Assembly: GCA_017979445.1 (NCBI GenBank)
Contig: CM030717.1
Location: 27,469,132-27,533,131, forward strand
Direction: 5' to 3'
Length of the DNA: 64,000 nucleotides
From: Akebia trifoliata
Lineage: Eukaryota; Streptophyta; Magnoliopsida; Ranunculales; Lardizabalaceae
Part shown: positions 36,055 through 48,440 of the stretch, one piece after another
How positions within the stretch are numbered: position 1 is the stretch's first letter
Layout: every line of letters starts with the position of its first letter
Program-made: the position numbers and the translations under genes
Notes under the pieces: model-generated
What the model was told of the DNA's origin: nothing
The model's database searches: none
The model's input: only the letters and a program-made list of their open reading frames with translations

Positions 36055-36971
36055 ATGGCGTCTGAGATAATATTTGTGCAACTAGCTATTCCTCACTTTG
36101 ACAATCACTATGATCATTGGAGCATGTTGATGGAGAACTTTTTGAGGTCCAAAGAGTACTGGCAAGTAGTTGAGTCTGGTGTAATAGAACCGGTTGTTGG
36201 TATTGTGCTATTGGAAACACAAAAAACAGAGTTAGAAGGATTGAAACTGAAGGATTTAAAGGCTAAGAACTACTTTTTCCAAGCTATTGATCACTCTATC
36301 TTGGAAATAATTCTTAACAAAGAAACTTCCAAACAAATTTGGGATTTTATGAAAAAGAAATTTCAAGGCTAAGCAAAGGCAAAAAAGGCAGCAGCTACAA
36401 CCACTTCGTTCGCAATTCAAAACACTTTGAATGAAATTGGGAGAGTTGCTTTCAGATTTTTTTCACAAGAATGATGGCGATTATCAACAAAATGCATCTC
36501 TATGGTGAGAAGAAAGAGGATGTGACTGTGATAGAAAAAATTATTTGGACAATGACATTGAAGTTTAATTATGTGGTTCGATTAAAGAATCAAAGGATCT
36601 GGATGATCTTTAAATTGATGAACTACGAGGTTCATTGTTGGTGCATAAACAAAAAAATTCTCCAACAAGACAAAAAAGAGCAAGCATTGCAGGCCTCCAC
36701 CAACAACAACCTATCTTCGCTACCAAACAAGGCAGATCAAGGAAGAAGAAGAGGCAGAGGCAACAATGATCGCAGAAATTCACAACAAAAATCTGAAGAT
36801 AATCAAATGAGAGGAGGAGGTAGAGGTGGTCACCATTCAACTGCTTACAGACCAAAGTCAGCAAACAAATCCAATATAAAGTGTTTTAGATGTCACAAGT
36901 TTGGCCATTATAAGTCTGAATGTATAGTTAATTTATCTAAAGGTCGCGGTGAAAAGTTTAACTATGCATAG
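36055..36971 (+). pseudogene. gag: Copia gag remnant
   Basis: A first open frame from the ATG at 36055 runs 105 codons (MASEIIFVQLAIPHFDNHYD...), the usual start of a copia gag with a Trp/Tyr-rich N-terminal segment, and stops with TAA at 36370. The remaining gag continues in other frames to a zinc knuckle CFRCHKFGHYKSEC at 36882-36923, then ends at TAG 36969. An Arg/Gly/Asn-rich stretch precedes the knuckle. The start codon lies 100 bases after the 5' LTR, as expected. At least one stop and a frameshift make it inactive. Confidence 0.85.
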
Positions 36972-36989
36972 AAGGAAGAAGAAGTATCT

Positions 36990-37430
36990 TTGTTGATGGT
37001 TTGTCATGCTAAGGAGAAAACCCACGAGAACCTGTTGCACTTAGACATATGTTGCAACAATCATATGTGTGAAGACAATTCTGCATTCTTTGAGTTGGAT
37101 GACACCTTTCGTGACAGTGTAAAATTTAGTGATAATTCTAAAGTCTCTGTTATGGGGAAAGGTAACAATCCAAACCAAAGGAAACTCTATTCAGACTATC
37201 TGTAATGTTCTTTCTGTTCCAAATTTGATAACAAATTTGCTTAGTGTTGGTCAACTTCAACAAAAGGGATATGAGATCTTTATTAAAGATGGAATTTACA
37301 AAATTCAACATGAGAAATTTGGCTTAATTTCTCAAGTCAACATGAAAGCAAACCGAATGTTCCCGTTGTATCTCCACAACACAAGTCCAACATGCTTATC
37401 TACTAGATTGGAAGATGAGGCATAGTTATG
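36990..37430 (+). pseudogene. Copia protease remnant
   Basis: HLDICCNNHMCEDNSAFFE corresponds to the aspartic protease start, normally D-S-G-C-S-N-H-M. Here the triad D-S-G has become D-I-C, so catalysis would be lost. The domain continues after a frame change as VLSVPNLITNLLSVGQLQ and ends at a TAG at 37423. The same residues and stops occur in the copy at 50496-50937. Confidence 0.85.
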
Positions 37431-38083
37431 GCATTTTTGTCATGGGCATCTGAACTTTAGCAGATTGAAGACTCTTCAATAAAAGAATATGATGATGGGT
37501 CTTCCTCAAATTGAATTCTCTTCTCAAATTTATGAAAAATGTGTTGTTAGCAAACAACATCAAAATAATTTTACACAAGAAAAATCTTGGCGAGCAAAGA
37601 AAGCATTGGAGTTAGTCCATTCTAACATTTAAGGGCCGATAGATCCATCTTCAAATGAAGGTAAAAGATATATAATTACCTTCATTGATGATTATACTCG
37701 AAAAATATGGGTATTTTTTACAATAGAAATCTGAAGCTTTGGTAGCCTTTAAGAATTATAATGTGCTTATTGAGAAAGAAGCTAGTAGCCCAACTAAAAT
37801 TCTTTGCACTGATCATGGTGGAGAGTACAACTCACAAGAATTTGCAATTTTTTGTGAAACGCACTGCATCAAGAGGCAAACTTCCAGTAGCTTCCACACC
37901 CCGACAAAATGGTGTTTCCGAGAGAAATAGTTGCACAATTCTGAATAAGGTGCGAAGCCATTTAACAAGCAGTAGCGTTCCAAAAAGTTGCTGGCCTGAA
38001 ACAGTCAACTGAAGCATTCACATTTTGAAGAAGTCGCACATTTGCTATTCAAAATATGACACCTGAAGAAGTTTGGAATGGAC
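37431..38083 (+). pseudogene. Copia integrase N-terminal remnant
   Basis: LWHFCHGHLNFSRLKTLQ is the integrase pre-domain with both zinc-binding His. The following Cys pair is damaged (EKCVVSKQ, first Cys replaced by Tyr). The core shows FIDDYTRKIWVFF and CTDHGGEYNSQEF, carrying the first two catalytic Asp. PRQNGVSERN, with the catalytic Glu, is in another frame. In-frame stops interrupt it at about 37481 and 37631. It is cut by the Tat LTR at 38084. Confidence 0.85.
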
Positions 38084-39641
38084 TGTAGACTCCTCATTTT
38101 TGGGGTTACCTGATTAATCAACTCATCAACCTGATCGCGATGATTCTCAATGATGGATGTTTATTCTAATGCTTTATTTGTTAATGTTTTAGAAATTTAG
38201 ATGAGGTATCTCAAACTAACAAAACTGTAGAAATCATGCTACGCTAGGAAAATATAACTCCAAAAATATAGAAATCAACATCTTGCAGACAAAAAGAAGT
38301 TTTACGATAAAAATTACTAAAAATGACTAAATTACCAAAATACCCCTAACATCAAAACATCCTTAGAGCCCACAGTTCGCTTAGGAAAATCCTTTCAAAC
38401 ACATAAAAATAACAAAGTGAAACCAAATAAATTATTTCGCCAAATTTCACTAAATTCGATAAAATTACAAAAATGCCCCTCATAAGGGTTAACAATTATT
38501 TCACGCCAAAAATTTCATAAGTGACATAAACCAATAATCCCATTGAATTCCTTACGAATAATCGATTCCAAAACATCTCGGAATATTGAAAACCGACTTG
38601 AAACACAAAAGTTCTCTTCGAGGACAAAACGATAATTTTTCAATTCTTAAAATTTTTAATTTCGAAATTAAGAAATAAAATATTAATTAATATAAATTAA
38701 AATCTTAATAAAATTAATTTAAAAATCTAAAACAAGTCAATCTCATAAGACTTAAGTTAAAACCCTAATTAAAATCCTAATCTAAAGAAACCAAGTCAAT
38801 ATCATAAGACTTAAGTCAAAACCCTAATTACAACCCTAACTAAGTCAATCTCATAAGACTTAATTCAAACTCCTAATTAAAACCCTAATCTAAAGAAATC
38901 AAGTCAATCTCATAAGACTCAAGTCAAAACCCTAATCTAAAAGGACTAAGTCAATCTCATAAGACTAAAGTCAAAATCCTAATTAAAAACTTAAAAGAAA
39001 CCTAATCAAACACTAACTCTACCCAAAAAACTCTATAAATAGAAAGCCTCCACAACCCAATTTCGTAGGTAAAAGAAAATCCTAGAAAAAGTAGGTAAAA
39101 AAGCCACTCTATCCTTCCTAAAATCCTGATTTTGAAGCTCTAACCCCTTACCTATCAGCCAAACCCTAATTTTTATGAAAAAGACTCTCAAAACTCTCCA
39201 AAAACTACCTAGAAACCCATCACAATACTAAAAAAAACTCATATCTAAGGAATAGATACTTTGCTTTGGAGATCCGAAGCAGATCCGGTGATAGAATAAA
39301 GCGAGGAGAATTTATACGATAGACTATTCTACCATATCTGAGAAAACAAGTCGTTGCGATCGTCATATGTATACTTTATTTGTCTTTTTTATTTATTTTA
39401 AGTCTTTAGCAATGTAATATTTTTGGGAATAAGTAGAGACCGACGTTTATCGAGCGGGGTTGGTGCCTAACACCTTCCAACCCCGCAACATGATCCCCAA
39501 ACTTAGTATCTTTTGTAGATTAGTTGTTTCATTCATTTTGAGTCAATGCTCTGTTCCTAGACCATAATAACTAGGTGGCAACTCCCAAACCTCGAAAATC
39601 AAAAACGGATCTGCACACCCCGAGGATCGAGGGCGCTTTCA
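38084..39641 (+). repeat. 5' LTR of Tat2
   Basis: Begins TGTAGACTCCTCATTTTTGG and ends GAGGGCGCTTTCA. TATA box CTCTATAAATAG at 39031-39042. From 38740 to 38990 it holds diverged repeats of about 45-60 bases with AAACCCTAAT and CATAAGACTTAAGTC. About 88-90 % like the LTR at 51591. Confidence 0.9.
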
Positions 39642-39660
39642 GTGACGACTCCACTGGAAA
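39642..39660 (+). other. Primer binding site of Tat2 (tRNA-Arg type, mutated)
   Basis: GTGACGACTCCACTGGAAA directly after the LTR. It differs from the Tat1 site GTGGCGACTCCGCTGGGGA at four positions. Confidence 0.75.
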
Positions 39661-39819
39661 TTATTGAGGATCAAACTTGAAAAGCCTCAAGTATGGGAAC
39701 ATTGCCATTTAAACCTAGTTTTTTTTTATGTTTATTTTTTAATTTATTTGATTCGTTTAAATTTTGGATGGTATTATGATTTCTTGACATCATTTTTAGC
39801 GTATGGAATATTATTTGCT

Positions 39820-40100
39820 ATGATTTAACTTAGGGTCATTTGAAATGACCCTAAGAAATACAGGATATTGAGAGGATGATGATGTGGAAAAATGGGTGTT
39901 GACCCATTTTTATTATTTGAATTATTTTTGGGCTTATATTTTCCTTTATTGGTATCCTTTGGTTCGATTTTGGATACTTTGATTTGACATATAATTTTCT
40001 TTTTATGATTCAATCTAGGGTCATTTTGGGATGACCCCCTAAATAATGAAATATTCAAATTGACATATGAATTGAGGACAGAATGATGGTGGTTGGGATG
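39820..40100 (+). repeat. Duplicated leader segment in Tat2
   Basis: The phrase AGGGTCATTTGAAATGACCCT (a hairpin) near 39832-39852 recurs as AGGGTCATTTTGGGATGACCC near 40017-40037. Tat1 has only one copy (GATCACTTTTTGATGACCC on the minus strand). Confidence 0.6.
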
Positions 40101-40319
40101 AGAAGCCATAAACTTTTAAAAGAAAGTTTTTTTTGAATGAAATCTTTTTTTTTAACACGTTAATATGCATAGGTGATAAGTTGTGAAAATAAATTATTTG
40201 TGAGTGGTACACTAAGAAATAAAAAAAAATACATTTTTTAACGTTGTTTGTGATGAAGAGAGGATTCCAAGAAAAAAATAGCAAAAAACAAATCATAAAA
40301 TATTTTTTTTTACACGTGG

Positions 40320-40428
40320 TGTGCCATTAGCAGAAAACGTATTTTACTACTTCTATGTTCTTCTCCAATGTGAGCAAAAGAAGAGGACGAAAAAAACAGC
40401 AAATAAAAAAAAGTGCCTCTCACTTTCT

Positions 40429-40471
<43 letters not shown>

Positions 40472-41128
40472 ACGACTCTTTTTCTACCTCTTCAGACCCT
40501 TTGATTCGCTTCTCGTTCTCTTAAGTCGGACTTTCTCAGATCGAGAAACTCTTGGAGTGTTAATTGTGCTCACGATTGTTGTAATCTTCCTCACAAGTGT
40601 TGGATCTTTACTGATCTCTGCTCGCATGATTGGATTGGCGATTGTTTATGCTTATGATTCACTAAGGGCTCCTGAAGATTTGTTTCTTGATAATCAAGAA
40701 CGAACCTCTGTTGGATTCCTCTTGTTCCTTGGTGGCGCTGCTTCATCTGTCGCCATTGCTGCCACACCCTCCATTGTTGCACGTATCTAAAGATCTGATC
40801 TGTTTCATCTGACTTATCACAATGAGATTGGTTGTGGAAACCAATTGTTCTTTGTTCAATTTTATATTCTTATTTTTGTTTTAGTAGAATTGTTCCTATA
40901 GTCAGATTTGTCTCTTGTGATTTTGGCTAAAAGGGGGGTTGGATTTGATGAACATGAAGAATAAAAAATTTATCTGACTTTAAGGGATTTTCACGTTCTT
41001 TTATCCTGACACATCGAATTTTGATCTGGTTTTTTTACGCTCTTTTATCATTGATTTTAAGGGGTTGGATTGTGAAAAGTTCAATTTTATTTTTATAAAA
41101 ACAAAAAAAATTAAAAAAAAAAACTAAG
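40320..41128 (+). pseudogene. Possible captured plant gene: small two-helix membrane protein
   Basis: A CT-rich leader with (CT)n at 40431-40469 is followed by an open frame from a GTG at 40557 to TAA at 40788-40790 (77 codons). The normal ATG may have mutated to GTG; the first in-frame ATG is at 40626-40630 (ARMIGLAIVYAYD). Two hydrophobic stretches, LIVLTIVVIFLTSVGSLLI and SVGFLLFLGGAASSVAIAA, flank a charged loop (DSLRAPEDLFLDNQER), as in a small membrane protein. A 3' UTR-like region ends in A-rich sequence at 41098-41128, which would fit a processed mRNA copy. It lies in sense orientation in the Tat2 leader, where Tat1 has 193-bp repeats. I do not recognise the family. Confidence 0.45.
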
Positions 41129-42379
41129 GACAAATTCTACTGTGGAGTGGAAGCTAAGGTGTTTGATGATTGATGTGTATTGGACCCACAATCTCCAATA
41201 AGAAAATTGAATGCTAAAACAATAGACCAAGTCTTCGAGGACACAATGATGCTCCCAAACGTGTGCATGTGTGCTGATGACAACTAGAAAGTTTTTTTTT
41301 TTTACATATGGAAAAAAAAAGGTTGAGGTGCTGGCAGCATGTTGTGGCTGCAACATGATGATTAAAAAAAATATAAAAAAAGAGTGAATGAAGATGAGGT
41401 GAAGTGTATTTGCTGCCAGCAATGTTAAATTTTTTTGTGGTAGCACAAACAAAAAAAATAGAGTTTTGGGTTGTTAGTGTTGTTGGCAACAGCATGATTT
41501 TTTCTTTTTCTTTTAATGTTGTTTTTCGTTTTATAAATTAAAAACAAAAAACAAAAAAAAAAAAAAACAAAACAAAAAGGGAAATAGGTTAGTCTTACTA
41601 ATTTAATAAGATTCCTTCCTTACTAAGAGTCATTGATCTCACCACGTGGCACTCAAAAATATTATCTAACGCCACGTGCTTGTGGCAGATGAAATTTTGA
41701 AAAATTTTATAGGAAAAATTTCAAGAAGATTTTTAAATTAATTTTCATTTCAAACTTTGATTTTTTTTAATTTGAAATTTCATAATCACTCATTTTCAAA
41801 ACCTTCGACCTCAATTTCTTATTTTTAGATTTGATTATTTTTCTCTTTTGGTTCAAGTCTTTTCCGTCAAATCTAAAAGACCATGGTATTGGATTATCGA
41901 TGCAACGAATCACGTTGGCCTAATGACTATTGTGTCAGTCAAGCTAGTTTGGTCCTCGTCCAAAGTGATCTTTGTTTGGATCATTAAAAAAAAAAAAAAT
42001 TTATTTTTGTTCATTTTTTTGAAAAAAATAAAAAATAAAAAAGGTTCATCATTCCTTATCTCCACAACTATCAATCCATCCTCAATTCAATGTTTGGTGA
42101 AAACTCAATTTGTTTTGGGTTGCTCAAAGCGATCCTTAATTGGACCATAAAAAAAAATCATTTTGTTTTGAAAAAAAAAAAAGGAAAATTTTTGTACATG
42201 TTTCAATGTTGGATCTGATTGATTATTCTACGTTATATTCATTGATTATCCATTTAATATGCCTTGATCTCTACAGATATATTTTTGATGTGCTTGCTTT
42301 GATCTTGATCTCGATGTTATGGATTCGTATTGTTTTGATTAATATATGTGATATCCTTTCTTGTATAGTTTGATCACGC

Positions 42380-43080
42380 CCCAAGCACACCCCACCCTGT
42401 TTTGCACACATCACTAGCACGTTTATTGCTTTGCACGCTTGCATGTCCCTTATAACCAATGTGGCACTAGTGTGTGGCCCGATCTCCTCGGAGATGCGAC
42501 GTCATTCATGAAAACACAACTCTAATCACGTATCTTAGGGTATATAAAACTGGGGTATCAGTACCATTCGATCAGGTGATACTGAAAGGTATATCGATGC
42601 CCCTAGGCTGGAGTGACCTGAGCCTTTGTCCTATTGTAAGCCGCAAAGTCACATGTCTCGATCGCCAACCCTAGACTCGTACGGTATATCAAAGTTCACC
42701 AATTGCACTTCTTAGTCAAAAGCAGTGCCTAACCGAGATCCTGCCCCGTGTACCCTACTGTACGAGGGGGATAAATAAACTCTATTCTAGATGAGAGGTA
42801 TTTAAGTGGGCCCTTGCTCAGCATCGTGCACCACCTCTCAACTGGAGATTAAAATGGCTATTTTTTTACTTTAAAGATTTGAGTTGGAGTCTTAGATTAT
42901 CACCTATATGGTATATCAAACCAAGTCACCACGTATCGAGAGGTATATAGGTACACTTGGGCAAGGGTGGCTAGATAAATTGTATTGCACGTAGTAAACT
43001 TAAAGTCTAGAAACCTCCCTATAGGTCACGACTCGAACTTATCGTGAGTGTTCCTGGGTTGCTTGTTGGAATGGACCTTG
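42380..43080 (+). other. Conserved non-coding block of Tat2
   Basis: Counterpart of 13900-14850 in Tat1, for example GATGCGACGTCATTCATGAA and CTGAGCCTTTGTCCTATTGT. One of the two internal repeats seen in Tat1 is shortened here. No common open frame. Confidence 0.65.
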
Positions 43081-43363
43081 CAAATGTGAGATCAAGAATG
43101 TAAGGTTTTGTCTTCAAGGAACAATCTTTTTGTTTAAACCTGATTACTGGGTGCACCAACCCAATAAAGAGTCCATTTTAAAAACTTGGCAATGGTTCAT
43201 AATGACACAGTCCATCTTGATCCAACGATCATAATGGGCCGGACCATCTAAATCAAAATGGAATTCAAACTATTTGCTAATTCGGGTTTCAACCCATTTT
43301 AAAAGAAAAAAAATGTTTTCCAAAAGAAAAAAAATGAAGGAAAAATTATTTACAAAAGATTTA

Positions 43364-45536
43364 GGCCCCGTTTGATTCAGCTGCCTGAATCTGCTGTTAG
43401 CTTCTACTTTCAGAATCTGCTGTCAGAAGCTGAAATACTGAAAAGCTTGTTTGTTACAGCTTTGTAAAAGTGTTGTGCTGTTGACCAGAATCTGGTAATT
43501 ATTGTTTGATACAACTTCTAAAATCTGCTGTTTAGGGTAAAATGACCAGAATACCCTTAAGGTTGATAGAACACTCAAAATGCATAAAAAATTACCAGAA
43601 TACCCTTATAAATATATAATTACACTAAATATATATAAATATAATAATTTTATATTAAAATTTTATAAAAGAAATTATTTTAATTTAAAAAAGTTTATAA
43701 TTCTTTAAAAAATTATAAAAAATTTATAATTCTATAGAAATTTCGGCAGCATCTCCTCTTAAAAATGGACATATAAAATTTTCCTAATGAACAAAATACC
43801 TGCATAATAAACAATCCAATAAGCTAAAAATGGAATTGTCTGGAATGAAATGTACATAACCCTATTCCGTTCTAGTTTGGTATGAAATGAACTTATAATC
43901 ATGGAATTGACTCGATCATATTATAAGTTCATAACCCCAACCCATTTCCATTTTGCACTTGGTACACTGCAAATCACTTGCAAATGCAAATGATTTTCTG
44001 AAATCAATTTTACTGGTGCTTGGTTACACAATTTAAAAATGATTTGCATTGCAAAAAAAAATTGTATGGATCACCTAAATTCTTAACAAATTTCAACAAA
44101 AACCATGCGGTACAAAAAGTACCATAAATCATTTGTAAAATAACAATGAATTTTTGTATTATAAAGATCAACCCATCACAAAAAAAAGATTCACAAGAGA
44201 TTTCCCAATGGTTACCAAGCAATAGTAAATCATTCATAGCAAACCATTTGCATTGCAAAAAAATTTCAATGCAAATCATTTGTAGTGTACCAAGCAAGAG
44301 TGCATTGTATTTAAGGTCTTTTTCAATAATCATCTATTATCTCCCACTATTTAAAATATAAAACAATCATTGAACATAAAGAATAAAAAATCAACACCTA
44401 AACAGTGGGAAGAAAATTATTTTTCACATTTTTTTTTTCCCGAGCGAACAACAAAAATCCAACCTAAATAAGGGGAAGAAAATTCTTCTTCTACTCTTTG
44501 GAGTGCAAGAACTAGAAGGCAATGGAGGGAAAGAACTAGAAGACAAAGAAGACAGTTGGTTAGTGAGCGAAGATCGATTTTGAAACTAGATTCGTGGTAT
44601 CAACACCCAAGACCTTTACCAACTTAACAAGCTAGGATCTTCACTTTGTTGATTTTCTATTGTTTTGCCCTGTTTGTTTGGTCAGTCAAGAAGACTGCCT
44701 CTTAGTTTTCTTCTTTGCTTGAATAAAATTTTATTTATTAATAATAATAATAAATAAATAAATAAACTGGGGTGTTCAAGAAACATGAAATTGAAAGTGT
44801 AACATATCAAGCATGACAAGGTTTACCATTAGAAATATAATATTTTTATAAATAAAATAGAATCTATCAAATGTTTGCAAAAATTCTCAAAATCGACTAG
44901 AAACAACCTCCTCAACCCCTAATTAGATTATAACAGTAAGGGGACTGTTTGTATCATTCTTGAGACAAAAGAAAGATATTTTAGAAAACCCTTTCATTCA
45001 AAGGCAGTAACCAAAACAAGCTCTTAAATCAGTTTTTTTTTTTTTTTTTTTTTGAGAAAGCTTGGATTCAGGTGACCAAAGTTCAGTAACCATTAGTAGC
45101 TGAACATTTTTTTTAAATAGTAAATTTAGTTGAGATTAAAGGAACAAAAATGACCAAGAGGAATCACAAAAAGAGCATCAATCGAATGTTATATAAAAGG
45201 CGAACGAGGATTCGTGTATCTTACAATCTTTCCCTCTATCTCTTACTTCGATCTTAGGTTCAATTTTATTTATTTATTATTATTATTTTTATTTCTGTAA
45301 GAAATAAAACTCATCACAAAAAAGGAACATTTGCAGAGATGAAAAAATAGCTATAAAGCTAACAACAACAAAACAAACAAAAAGTTAGGGTTTGTCTTTG
45401 AATCTTACTTCGTTTTTTATGGTTTCTGAAGAAACGTAGCGATGCTTAGAAAAGCAAACACAGAAGAGTGTAGAAGCCATTGAAGCAACTTCTTCTTCTT
45501 CGTTATATCAACAAGAACAGATGTGTGCTGTCGCGA

Positions 45537-45568
<32 letters not shown>

Positions 45569-45892
45569 CTGTGCGAACGTGATGTGTGAGGTTCAGTCAA
45601 GAAAGAAGAGCTGTTGTATATGGCTCAGTCGATAGAGAAGAGAAGAAGTGAAGAAGAGATGAAACTTATATCGGGGGCAGTCCCGTCATTTAATTAGAAC
45701 CGTTTTTCGGTCTTTGGATTCTCCCGCAAACGCAATATAAAAAAGCGTTTTTTATCCACTTTACAAATCTGCGTTTAAAAACGCAAATTCTTAACGCAAT
45801 TTTTTTTAACAAACGATAATTCACACCCCAAGCGCAGATTCACACCGCAAACGCAGTAGAATCCGCGTTTTGAAGTGGTAACAAACACCACC
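43364..45892. mobile_element. PIF/Harbinger-like DNA transposon, non-coding, TSD TTA
   Basis: Ends GGCCCCGTTTGATTCAGCTG (left) and GGTGGTGTTTGTTACCACTT (right, reverse complement) share the GTTTG core, and both ends have related subterminal phrases (AATGACCAGAATACCC and AATGACGGGACTGCCC). It is flanked by TTA at 43361-43363 and 45893-45895. The equivalent site in Tat1 (about 13575-13595, minus) is empty and has a single TTA-like base group, which supports the boundaries. No transposase motif is readable. It contains a nested foldback element, a poly-T run (45034-45053), an (AAT)n/(AATA)n tract near 44738-44764 and (GA)n at 45544-45568. Confidence 0.75.
43953..44300. mobile_element. Foldback/MITE-like element nested in the Harbinger element
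   Basis: The left end CTTGGTACACTGCAAATCA (43958-43976) is repeated inverted at the right as TTTGTAGTGTACCAAG (44279-44294). Inner sequence holds many copies of GCAAATGATTT in both orientations. Length about 340 bp. The TSD cannot be fixed. No coding capacity; the 107-codon frame on the minus strand is a by-product of the repeats. Confidence 0.6.
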
Positions 45893-46669
45893 TTATTCTT
45901 TCATAGAAAATTGACTTATAAAAATATTTTCTGCATGGACCTTGAAAAATTATTAAAATATATTTTTTTTAAAAGAAAATGATTGTAAAAAATAATTAAA
46001 TTTGCAAAAAAATTTATTCAATTAAAACATTATTTATCAATAATTTTCTAGAATGCAATAAAATTATTTTCCTTCTCAATAATCATTGCATGAATGAATT
46101 GTTTAATGGATTGGTGCATAGAATTCAATAAAATCTCAGGATTCATTAAAATATTATCAAGGGGGTAACACTAAAATTGATAATCCACCTTGGATGGGGT
46201 TACAAGGTTATCATTGCACCTAAGCTCAATCGTTCACCGTTTTGCTAGAGTCACTAGTTCGGTTAGTTAGAATAATGTCAACACCAGGTAAATCGATCAT
46301 AAATGACCCCAAAATCTCTCAAAATTACACAGTTTTTCTTTGAAGATCACCATGCCTCAATCCTGCCGTTGTAAGCAATGTCTCAGTCATCAGTCCTAAT
46401 CAAGCCCATTATGGGTAGTTGTCTTAAGTTTTCATAAGTCATTTGGGTTAACTTAAGTCTTTTTTTTCAACAAGATCATGTCTTCTGTAGATCGAGTCTA
46501 CTCTTTTCCTATTGAGTCGAATTAGAGGTGTTTGTTGCCCTATCTGAATTTGATTGGATAAAAGAAATTTTTGAATACCTCAAGAACATTAATGGATTAA
46601 CTAATAATCTGACTTCAATGATAGATTTCTTTCCTGAACAAGAAGATAATGGTTAGGCTCAACCTTTAA

Positions 46670-47590
46670 TCGAGAAAGCAAAGGTTATTGACCTTGGAAT
46701 AGAAAATAATTCCTAAAGAGATTCAAATAGAAATCCTCATATCCTTAAAAGAACATGAGGGGATAATGAATTTACTCAAAAATTTCGAAAGACTTGTTCG
46801 CATGGTCTGATGAGGATATGTTAGGTGCAAGCTTAGGTGTTATCTAACATAGAATAGATACTGGCTTGATAAAATGAGATCAAGGAAGATGTTACAAAAT
46901 GTATTAGTACTACACTTCTCAAAATGATAGAGCTCCTAGAATAGATTACCATTCTCAGACTAATGAAACAGTTGAAGCGGTATTGATCTCTAATAATGGG
47001 TCGTACATCAAAGCTTTGGTCATTACTCTATGTTCAAAGTTCAGGATCTGACGTTACAAATCATCCCCCTACGTTCTTAGACTAATGTAAAGGTTGAAGC
47101 AACCAATAAAAAAAACTAAAAACGATCATCAAGAAAATGTGTCAATAACATCGGGATTAGTTAGAAAAGTTACCATTCACACTACAGGGGTACATAAACA
47201 ATCTTACCAGTTGAAAGGGAGATTTCATATCTCAAGGTCTTGATGGAAAGTCAATTGCTAGAAACAGACTAGGCTCATCATTAGGTACGAAGAGTTAAAC
47301 TTGATTGAAGAAAAATAACCTAGAAGTTTTGTCTCACGTACAAACTTATCAAAGAAGAATCGCTCGCACGTTTGATAAAAATATTAAAGTTCGCTACTTA
47401 CAAATCAAGGATTTAACCATCAGACTTCAAATAAAACTAAGCACTCATCCTCAAATATAAGAAAAAGTCTGAACCCAATTGGAGAGATTAATTCATTAAG
47501 GAAATACTGTTAGATTTCAAGATTGTGATGGAGTCAAACTACAGGAACCAACCAACCTTGACCAAATTAAGCGGTACTACATTTAAGGAG
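46670..47590 (+). pseudogene. Tat2 pol remnant: pre-RT motif, integrase core and C-terminus
   Basis: KVIDLGIENN then, in another frame, KDLFAWSDEDMLG (about 46787-46826) represent the stretch before reverse transcriptase. After a short spacer the frame reads LISNNGSYIKALVITLCSKF, the integrase core with its second catalytic Asp changed to Asn. YQRRIARTFDKNIKVRY near 47340-47395 is the C-terminal domain, and LQEPTNLDQIKRYY (47545-47585) closes the polyprotein. Reverse transcriptase and RNase H are missing at the same place as in Tat1. Confidence 0.82.
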
Positions 47591-48089
47591 GCTAGTTTTG
47601 GCCGAATCAATTTGCCTGCTACCCAGTTCTTCATATCCTTTCTCAGCCCTTTGCAGTCTTTTTTAAAAAAGAAAAACTTTTTTCTTTCTCAGCCCGATCA
47701 CCCAACCCAAGGGAGGGAAAATTTTGAACTACGTTTTGGTCTGATCCCAAAATTCTAGGGTATGTAAGCAACCTGAGAAGTTACTTCAAGCCCGACCACA
47801 TCAAAATAAAAAATATATATTTTCCTACAAAAAGAAACCCAGAAATAAAAAATTTAAAAGAAAAAATAAATATCTTCAAAATGGGAAAGAAAATTCAAAG
47901 CAAAAAAAAAAAAAGAAATGCCACACAAGGGGCATTTGAGTTTTTGAGCCTCAAAATTCCTTTATTTTTATACCCAATCCTAAGCTTACCTATATAAAAG
48001 TCCACCTAAGTACCGTGCGAGAAAGTCAAGAAAGGTAGTAAAGCATGATTAGACAATAACTCCACAAGTTAAAAAGGAGAAAAAAAATG

Positions 48090-48440
48090 AAAAAAACCTG
48101 CTAAGTTGAAAACCTGAAAGGGCGACTTCAACAAAAATTAAGGCAAGCTCGCAAGGTTGAAAATTAGAAAGGACGGCCTTGGCAACAATTAAAGCAAATA
48201 TAAAAAAAGTATGCTAGGTTGAAAACTCGAAAGGGAAACTTAGGCAAAAATTAAGGCAAGCTCGCAAGGTTGAAAATTCAAAAGGACGATTTTGGCACAA
48301 AAAAAAAGCGCTCGCTAGATCGAAAACCTGAAAAGACGATCTAGGCAAAAGGTAGAGCATGCTCGCTAGTTTGAAAACCTGAAAGGGCAATTTAGGCAAA
48401 AGTTAGAGCAATAAAGAAAAACATAAGAAAACTTCCATGA
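48090..48440 (+). repeat. Tandem repeat of about 60-66 bp downstream of Tat2 pol
   Basis: Five to six units sharing GCTCGCAAGGTTGAAAA and GGCAAAAATTAAGGCAA. Counterpart of 11145-11395 in Tat1. Confidence 0.7.

Noticed and set aside
36610..36864. Minus-strand frame of 84 codons opposite copia gag (also 50137-50361)
   Set aside because: It is antisense to the Gln/Asn/Arg-rich gag tail and recurs only because the segment is duplicated.
38740..39000. Telomere-like AAACCCTAA repeats, also at 52260-52520
   Set aside because: The words are spaced irregularly and embedded in a 45-60 base LTR repeat with other conserved phrases. They occur at the same place in both Tat LTRs, so this is not an interstitial telomere.
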